Source: DASPLX01 sp035627375 | GTDB taxonomy: Bacteria > Pseudomonadota > Gammaproteobacteria > Burkholderiales > Burkholderiaceae_D | DNA length: 64,000 bases | Assembly: GCA_035627375.1 (NCBI GenBank) | Contig: DASPLX010000007.1 | Coordinates: forward strand, 62,001 to 126,000 | Direction of reading: 5' to 3' | Shown: one piece after another, positions 58,204 through 64,000 of the stretch | Layout of the letters: each line of letters begins with the position of its first letter | How positions within the stretch are numbered: the first letter of the stretch is position 1 | Position numbers and translations under genes: made by a program | The notes under the pieces: model-generated | The model's input: only the letters and a program-made list of their open reading frames with translations | The model's database searches: none | What the model was told of the DNA's origin: nothing

Positions 58204-61200
58204 CTCGTATCCTTGCGCGCCCGCTTGAGCAGCAGATAAGCCGCCGGCACCACCAACATCGAGAGCAGCGGCGCGCTGATCATCCCGCCCACCATCGGCG
58301 CGGCGATGCGCTGCATGACTTCCGAACCGGCGCCGCCGCCCCACATCACCGGCAACAGGCCGGCGATGATGACCGCGACCGTCATCGCTTTCGGCCGCAC
58401 GCGCAGCACCGCGCCTTCGCGGATCGCGTCGAGCAAGTCCGCGTCGCCGGTCTTGCCCGCGGCGAGACGCGCTTCCCAGGCGTGTTTCAGGTACAGCAGC
58501 ATGATCACCCCGAATTCGGCCGCCACGCCCGCCAGGGCGATGAAGCCGACCGCCCCGGCGACCGAGATGTCGTGGCCGAGCGGCAGCAAGAGCCAGAAAC
58601 CGCCGACCAAGGCGAATGGCAAGGTCGCCATGATCAGCGCGGCTTCGTCGAAGCGGCGGAAGGTCAGGTACAACAGCATGAAGATGATCAGCAGCGTCGC
58701 CGGCACCACCACCTTGAGCTTGGCCGACGCGCGCTCGAGGTATTCGAACTGGCCCGACCAGGAGATCGCGTAGCCGGCCGGCAGCTTGACCTCCTGCGCC
58801 ACCGCCCGCTGCATGTCGGCCACCGCCGATCTCAGGTCGCGGCCGCGGATATCGACGTAGACCCAGCCCGACAGCCGCGCGTTTTCCGACTTCAGCATCG
58901 GCGCGCCGTCCGTCACCGCGATCGTCGCCACGTCGGCCAGGCGGATTTGCGCGCCGCGCGCCGTCAGGATCGGCAGATTGCGCAGCCCCTCGATCGAATC
59001 GCGCACTTCGCGCGGATAGCGCACATTGATCGGGAAGCGCTGCAAGCCTTCGACCGTCTCGCCGATGTTGTCGCCGCCGATCGCCGAGGAGACGATGTCT
59101 TGCACGTCGGCGATGCTCAAGCCATAGCGCGCCGCCGCCTCGCGCCGGATATCGATATCGATATAGCGGCCGCCGACCAGCCGCTCGGCCAGCGCGGAAG
59201 TCACCCCCGGCACCTTCTTGACGACGCGCTCGATCTCCTGCGCCACGCGGTCGATCTCCTGCAGGTCCATTCCCGCCACCTTCACCCCGACCGGGCTCTT
59301 GATGCCGGTCGCCAGCATGTCGATCCGGTTGCGGATCGGCGGCACCCAGATGTTCGACAGGCCCGGCACCTTGACAATGCGGTCGAGCTCTTCCACCAGC
59401 TTGTCCGGCGTCATGCCGGCGCGCCACTGATCGCGCGGCTTGAAGCGGATCGTGGTCTCGAACATCTCCAGCGGCGCCGGATCGGTCGCCGTCTCGGCGC
59501 GTCCCGCCTTGCCGAACACGCTCGCGACTTCCGGCACCGACTTGATCAGGCGGTCGGTCTGCTGCAGCAGCTCGGAAGCCTTGCCGGCCGACAGCCCGGG
59601 CAAGGCCGACGGCATGTAGAGCAGATCGCCTTCGTCGAGCGGAGGCATGAATTCGGCGCCGAGTTTCATGACCGGATAGACGGTCGCCAACGCCACGACG
59701 GCCGCGACCGCCAGCGTCGCCTTCGGAAACGCCAGCACCCGGTCGAGCAGCGGCCGGTACAGCGCGATCAGGAAGCGGTTGAGCGGATTCTTGCGCTCCT
59801 CAGGAATGCGGCCGCGGATCAGCAAGCCCATCAGCACCGGAATCAAGGTGACGGCAAGGGCCGCCGATGCCGCCATCGCGTAAGTCTTGGTGAAGGCCAG
59901 CGGCGAGAAAAGCCGGCCTTCCTGCGCCTCCAGCGTGAAGACCGGGATGAAGGACAGCGTGATGATCAGCAGCGAAAAGAACAACGCCGGCCCGACCTCG
60001 GCCGCCGCCTCGCCGATCACGCGCCATTGTTCGCCGCCCGCGAGCGCGGCGCCGGGATGCCGCTCCTGCCAGTGCTCGATATGCTTGTGGGCATTTTCGA
60101 TCATGACGACCGCGGCATCGACCATCGCGCCGATGGCGATCGCGATGCCGCCCAGCGACAGGATGTTGGCGTTCACGCCTTGCTGCTGCATGACGATGAA
60201 GGCGATCAGGATGCCGATCGGCAGCGTCACGATCGCGACCAGCGCCGAGCGCAGGTGGAACAGGAAGATCGCGCACACGACGGCGACGACGATGAACTCC
60301 TCGATCAGCTTGTCGCGCAGGTTGCGGGTCGCGCGCTGGATCAAGTCGGAACGGTCGTAAGTCGTCACGATCTCGACGCCGGGCGGCAGGCTGCTCTTGA
60401 GCGCCTGCAGTTTCGCCTTGACCGCATCGATCGTTTCCAGCGCGTTCTTGCCGGACCGCATGACAATCACGCCGCCGGCCACCTCTCCCTCGCCGTTCAG
60501 TTCGGCGATACCGCGCCGCATCTCCGGCCCGATCTGGATCCGCGCCACGTCGCCGAGCAGCACCGGCACGCCGGCCGCGCTCGTCGTCACCGGGATTTGC
60601 CGGAAGTCGTCGAGCGAGCGCAGATACCCCGAGGCGCGCACCATGTACTCGGCCTCGCCGAGTTCGAGCACCGAGCCGCCGGTTTCCTGGTTCGCCTTCC
60701 GCACCGCCTCCACCACCAGCGCGTGCGGAATATTGAAGGCGCGCAGCCGGTCGGGATCGAGCACGATCTGGTATTGCCTGACCATGCCGCCGACCGTCGC
60801 GACTTCCGAAACGTTCGGCAGCGACTTCAATTCGAACTTGAGGAACCAATCCTGCAAGGCGCGCAATTGCGACAAATCCATCCTGCCGCTGCGGTCGACG
60901 AGCGCGTATTCATAGATCCAGCCGACGCCGGTCGCGTCCGGCCCGAGCGCCGCCTTGGCCTGCGCCGGCAGGCGCGACTGCACCTGGTTCAGGTATTCGA
61001 GCACGCGCGAGCGCGCCCAGTACAGGTCGGTACCGTCCTCGAACAACACATAGACGAAGGAATCGCCGAAGAAGGAATAGCCGCGCACCGTCTTCGCGCC
61101 CGGCACCGACAGCATGGTCGTGGTGAGCGGATACGTCACCTGGTTCTCGACGATCCGCGGCGCCTGGCCAGGATAGGTGGTGCGGATGATGACTTGCACG

Positions 61201-61331
61201 TCCGACAGATCCGGCAAGGCATCGAGCGGCGTGCGGTACAACGCCCACACGCCCCAGGCGGAAATGAACAGGGTCGCCATCAGCACCAGGAAGCGGTTGG
61301 CGATGGACCAGCGAATGAGGCGCGCGATCAT
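58188..61331 (-). CDS. cusA: CusA-type Cu(I)/Ag(I) RND efflux pump
   Basis: A 1047-residue RND transporter. It starts MIARLIRWSIANRFLVLMAT. The methionine triad of E. coli CusA is found at the same numbers, M573 (DLLYM), M623 (APLEM) and M672 (NRIDM), and the proton-relay Asp lies in GAMVDAAVVMIENAHKHIEH at D405. Twelve membrane segments and two periplasmic loops are seen. These features point to a monovalent metal exporter, not a Zn/Co pump. The start overlaps the cusB stop by four bases. Confidence 0.94.
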   Translation of the reverse strand: MIARLIRWSIANRFLVLMATLFISAWGVWALYRTPLDALPDLSDVQVIIRTTYPGQAPRIVENQVTYPLTTTMLSVPGAKTVRGYSFFGDSFVYVLFEDGTDLYWARSRVLEYLNQVQSRLPAQAKAALGPDATGVGWIYEYALVDRSGRMDLSQLRALQDWFLKFELKSLPNVSEVATVGGMVRQYQIVLDPDRLRAFNIPHALVVEAVRKANQETGGSVLELGEAEYMVRASGYLRSLDDFRQIPVTTSAAGVPVLLGDVARIQIGPEMRRGIAELNGEGEVAGGVIVMRSGKNALETIDAVKAKLQALKSSLPPGVEIVTTYDRSDLIQRATRNLRDKLIEEFIVVAVVCAIFLFHLRSALVAIVTLPIGILIAFIVMQQQGVNANILSLGGIAIAIGAMVDAAVVMIENAHKHIEHWQERHPGAALAGGEQWRVIGEAAAEVGPALFFSLLIITLSFIPVFTLEAQEGRLFSPLAFTKTYAMAASAALAVTLIPVLMGLLIRGRIPEERKNPLNRFLIALYRPLLDRVLAFPKATLAVAAVVALATVYPVMKLGAEFMPPLDEGDLLYMPSALPGLSAGKASELLQQTDRLIKSVPEVASVFGKAGRAETATDPAPLEMFETTIRFKPRDQWRAGMTPDKLVEELDRIVKVPGLSNIWVPPIRNRIDMLATGIKSPVGVKVAGMDLQEIDRVAQEIERVVKKVPGVTSALAERLVGGRYIDIDIRREAAARYGLSIADVQDIVSSAIGGDNIGETVEGLQRFPINVRYPREVRDSIEGLRNLPILTARGAQIRLADVATIAVTDGAPMLKSENARLSGWVYVDIRGRDLRSAVADMQRAVAQEVKLPAGYAISWSGQFEYLERASAKLKVVVPATLLIIFMLLYLTFRRFDEAALIMATLPFALVGGFWLLLPLGHDISVAGAVGFIALAGVAAEFGVIMLLYLKHAWEARLAAGKTGDADLLDAIREGAVLRVRPKAMTVAVIIAGLLPVMWGGGAGSEVMQRIAAPMVGGMISAPLLSMLVVPAAYLLLKRARKDTSYSKP

Positions 61332-62875
61332 TTTTGCGCTCCGCGCGATCCGGTCGGCGGCGGCGCCGTCGGCACGATGCGGGTCAATTCGAATTCGCCG
61401 TCCTTCGTTTGGCGAAAATCGAAATGCACGCTGTCGCCGGTCTTGACGTTATTCGGCATGCCATCAACCGGCGGCTTGAAATCCATCGTCATCGCGCCCC
61501 ACTTGAGCGACGGGATCGGTTCATGCGAAATCGTGACGGCATCCCTGTCGATAGCCTCGACCCGGCCCGCGCCATGATGCGCGACGGCCGCGGGTTGCGC
61601 TTGCTCCATGCGCGCGGCGACGCCCTTCAGGCTGGCTTCCGAATCGATCAGGAACTGGCCCGACACGACCACTTGCATGCCGGCCTCGAGCCCCTTGCGG
61701 ATCTCGGTCATGCCCTCGGCTTCGGCGCCGGTCTCCACCTCGGCCTGCGCGAACTTGCCGCCGTCGTGCGCGACGATCACGATGCTCCGCTTGCCGGTCC
61801 GGATCACCGCCTCGCTCGGCACCGCCAGCACGTCGCGCGGCGCCGCCGGCGCGAAATCGACGGTAGCGAACATGCCGGGCAGCAGGCGATGATCCGGGTT
61901 CCGCAATTCGACGCGCGCCTTGACCGTCCGCGTCTCGGCGCTCACTTCGGGCAGGATGGCGCTCACCTTGCCCTTGAACACCTCGTTCTGCAGGGCCGGC
62001 GTACGCGCCTCGACCGCTTGTCCGGGCCGCGATTGCGCGGCCCGGCTTTCCGGAACCTCGGCATTGACCCAGACCGTATCGATGCCGTTGATGCGAAACA
62101 GCGGCGCTCCCGCCATGACGGTCATGCCTTCGCGCGCCGCGAGCTCGCCGACCACGCCGCCGATCGGCGCCGTGACGGTCAAGCGTGCCCGCACCTTGCC
62201 GCTGCTCTCCACCGCACGAACCTGGTCTTCGCTCATGCCCGCCAGCAGCATGCGCTGCCGCGCCGCCTCCACCAGGCCATCGAGGCCGCTCAGGGCACCA
62301 GCGGCGTTGCCGCGCATGCGCCGCGCCGCCAGGTATTCCTCCTGCACCGCCACCCACTCCGGCACGTACAGTTCCGCCAGCGGCTGCCCCTTGCGCACCG
62401 GGTCGAGCGGCGCGCGCACCAGCAAGCGCTCGACGAAACCGTTGCCGCGCGCCTGCACCAGCGCCACGTCGCGCTCGTTCCAGGTGACCGAGCCGACCGC
62501 CGCGAACTCGGCGCCGAGATCGGTTTTCACGACCTCCGCCGTCCGTATGCCGAGGCTCTGCTGCATGCGCGGGCTGATCGCTATCTTGCCGTCGTCGCCT
62601 CCCTCTTCCGCATAGACCGGCACCAGTTGCATGTCCATGAAAGGCGACTTGCCCGGCTTGTCGAATTTCTGGCCCGGCACCATCGGATCATGCCAATAGA
62701 GAACGCGCTTGCCGGTCTCCGGATCGATGTTCACGGCTGCTGCGGCACCAGGCTTGGCCAAGGACGCCGGCGCGCTCTTCTGTCCCGCGCTCACACCTAA
62801 GCCGTACAAGCCGTAACCACCCGCGCCCAACACGCCTGCCGCCGCCAGCACCCAAAGAATCGTCTTGTTGTTCAT
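61328..62875 (-). CDS. cusB: CusB-type adaptor with C-terminal CusF-like domain
   Basis: Start ATG 62875 overlaps the cusC stop (ATGA); 515 residues. An N-terminal membrane anchor (ILWVLAAAGVLGAGGYGLYG) precedes a heavy-metal-binding domain (VLYWHDPMVPGQKFDKPGKS) and the membrane-fusion core. Residues about 430-500 form a CusF-like copper-binding domain: ITIS, then SLKWGAMTMDFKPP, with Trp and two Met. In E. coli CusF is a separate protein; the same fusion is known in SilB of Cupriavidus. It links CusA to the outer-membrane channel and delivers metal. Confidence 0.92.
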   Translation of the reverse strand: MNNKTILWVLAAAGVLGAGGYGLYGLGVSAGQKSAPASLAKPGAAAAVNIDPETGKRVLYWHDPMVPGQKFDKPGKSPFMDMQLVPVYAEEGGDDGKIAISPRMQQSLGIRTAEVVKTDLGAEFAAVGSVTWNERDVALVQARGNGFVERLLVRAPLDPVRKGQPLAELYVPEWVAVQEEYLAARRMRGNAAGALSGLDGLVEAARQRMLLAGMSEDQVRAVESSGKVRARLTVTAPIGGVVGELAAREGMTVMAGAPLFRINGIDTVWVNAEVPESRAAQSRPGQAVEARTPALQNEVFKGKVSAILPEVSAETRTVKARVELRNPDHRLLPGMFATVDFAPAAPRDVLAVPSEAVIRTGKRSIVIVAHDGGKFAQAEVETGAEAEGMTEIRKGLEAGMQVVVSGQFLIDSEASLKGVAARMEQAQPAAVAHHGAGRVEAIDRDAVTISHEPIPSLKWGAMTMDFKPPVDGMPNNVKTGDSVHFDFRQTKDGEFELTRIVPTAPPPTGSRGAQK

Positions 62876-64000
62876 TTCACCGCTCCGTTTGCGGTCCCGC
62901 GCGGCGCGGCACCGGAGGCGCCCGATCGCGGCGCCAGGAAATTGAGTTGCGTCCACAGCCGGGCCGTTTCCATCTCGCGCTGCAATAACTGCATCCGCGC
63001 TTCCAGCTCGTTGCGACGCGCCATCAGCACCTCCGCCAGCGTGCCGCGGTTGCCGCGATAGGCAGCGAGCGCCGCCTGCGTGCGCTCGCCGGCCAGCGGC
63101 ACGAGATCCCGTTGCAGACGCGCCGCCCGCTCGCGGCTGCTATCCCACTCGTTGATCAGCGCGCGCACTTCGGCGCCATGCGCACGCGCCGCATCCTCAT
63201 GCCGCGCCCGCGCCTGCTCGGCCAGCGCCAGCTTGGACGCGAGTTCGCGATCCTGGCGGTTCCGGCGATCCCATGGCAACGGAATCGAAACGGCGACCGA
63301 CACCATGTTGTCGTAAGCCGGGCCGCGCTGGTTGAACATCAGCTCGACGCTCCAGTCCGCTTTCCGGTTTGCCTCCGCCAGCCGCGCCTCGGATTGCGCG
63401 AGCTCGCGCTGCTTCGCCGCCACCGCCAGTTGCGGATGGTGCGCCAGTTGCGCTTCGAGCGATGCGCGATCGAGCGCCAGCGTATCGAGCGAGGGCCTGT
63501 CCGCCAGCGGCAGATCGGCGGCCTCGCCGATCCAGCGGGCCAGCATGAGCCTGGCGTTGCCGATGCGGCGCCGGATATCGGCCGCCAAGTCATCGAGCGC
63601 GACCAGCGCGCCGCGCGCCGCCAGCACATCGGCCTGGCTGCCGCGCCCGGCCCGATAGGCGGCCTGCGCCGCCTCGATCTCCAGCTTGGCCTCGACGGAC
63701 TGCGCCGCGACCAGCGCCGCCATTCGCTCCGCGTAATAGCGGTCGAACCAGGCTTGCGCGGTATCGCGCTCGATCACCGCGATCGCGGCATCCCGCTCGG
63801 CAAGTCCTTTCTCCACTTCCTTTTCGAAACGTTCGGCGCGCAGGCGCAGCTTGTCGGCGCGCGTGATTTCCTGCATCACGCCGATGCGGCGCATGGTCAT
63901 GCCATCCCGCGTCGCGCTGAAGCGGTCGGCCCCCTCGACCGGCAGGTTGTCGATGCCGACCGTCAGCACCGGGTCCGGCCGCTGCCCGGCCGCGACCACC
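62872..64000 (-). CDS. cusC: CusC-like TolC-family outer membrane factor, 5' end beyond window
   Basis: An open frame of 376 codons enters from the right edge. Paired long helices of the OEP family are visible: EVEKGLAERDAAIAVIERDT, EAAQAAYRAGRGSQADVLAA and the second repeat TQAALAAYRGNRGTLAEVLM. The region VAVSIPLPWDRRNRQDRELA is typical. The signal peptide lies outside. It is the outer-membrane channel of the CusCBA pump and is coupled to cusB. No regulator gene is inside the window. Confidence 0.9.
   Translation of the reverse strand, partial: VVAAGQRPDPVLTVGIDNLPVEGADRFSATRDGMTMRRIGVMQEITRADKLRLRAERFEKEVEKGLAERDAAIAVIERDTAQAWFDRYYAERMAALVAAQSVEAKLEIEAAQAAYRAGRGSQADVLAARGALVALDDLAADIRRRIGNARLMLARWIGEAADLPLADRPSLDTLALDRASLEAQLAHHPQLAVAAKQRELAQSEARLAEANRKADWSVELMFNQRGPAYDNMVSVAVSIPLPWDRRNRQDRELASKLALAEQARARHEDAARAHGAEVRALINEWDSSRERAARLQRDLVPLAGERTQAALAAYRGNRGTLAEVLMARRNELEARMQLLQREMETARLWTQLNFLAPRSGASGAAPRGTANGAVK

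Noticed and set aside
57243..61577. Open frame of 1444 codons on the plus strand over moeA and cusA
   Set aside because: Arg/His/Asp-rich shadow of high-GC genes; both true genes are well supported in other frames.
1..64000. CRISPR array, prophage, toxin-antitoxin or restriction system
   Set aside because: No regularly spaced repeats, phage structural genes or methylase/nuclease pairs were seen anywhere in the window.

Overview
The window is a chromosomal segment of a GC-rich betaproteobacterium of the order Burkholderiales, most likely the family Oxalobacteraceae (Noviherbaspirillum, Herminiimonas or Collimonas type). I infer this from the core gene orders, the protein sequences and the codon use; I could not run a search. 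About 50 protein genes and four tRNAs are supported, and coding density is high. No rRNA, CRISPR array, replication origin or prophage is visible.

Layout. (1) Bases 1-10010, minus strand: an MSHA-type type IV pilus operon in the order mshE-G-F-B-A-C-D-O-P-Q. It is transcribed leftwards and ends in a large MshQ-like surface protein cut by the window edge. The assembly ATPase, the platform protein, the major pilin and the minor pilins are present; mshI-N are not adjacent. (2) 10126-14970: a small acyl-CoA module (ACAD10/11-like phosphotransferase, Ure2p/YfcG-like GST, MaoC protein, two acyl-CoA dehydrogenases) flanked by two copies of an ACGATCGT-centred operator-like site. (3) 15107-17314: DUF1178, an AT-richer GNAT gene, a decayed IS3-family transposase and a tRNA cluster (Gly, Gly, Cys, Leu on the minus strand). 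(4) 17398-28549: pgsA, uvrC, nagZ, acpS, pdxJ, recO, era, rnc, DUF4845, lepB, lepA and a glutaredoxin, in the classical betaproteobacterial order. (5) 28637-39611: the envelope-stress operon rpoE-rseA-rseB-mucD, followed further upstream by the fatty acid cluster rpmF-plsX-fabH-fabD-fabG-acpP-fabF and yceD. (6) 39707-43366, plus strand: a Maf nucleotide pyrophosphatase, an RsmI-like methyltransferase and an unusual NHL beta-propeller/M23 peptidase fusion. (7) 43725-50611: S49 protease, Rieske protein, HAD phosphatase and rluC, divergent from rne (RNase E). (8) 50621-55432: a chromate locus in which chrB leads a four-gene minus-strand operon (chrB, a secreted LMW-phosphatase-like protein, an MFS transporter, a DinB protein) and faces chrA. 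(9) 55469-58203: moaA and moeA (molybdenum cofactor), separated by a 230-bp multi-hairpin element with perfect 26-bp terminal inverted repeats and TA on both sides. (10) 58188-64000, minus strand: a CusCBA-type Cu(I)/Ag(I) efflux operon with a CusF-like domain fused to CusB.

The accessory theme is surface attachment plus metal and oxyanion defence (chromate, copper/silver), set among housekeeping genes. The most notable items are the fully self-complementary 230-bp element in front of moeA, the NHL-M23 fusion protein, the P-loop Lys-for-Arg change in the LMW-phosphatase-like protein of the chromate operon, and the paired ACGATCGT sites that suggest a shared regulator.
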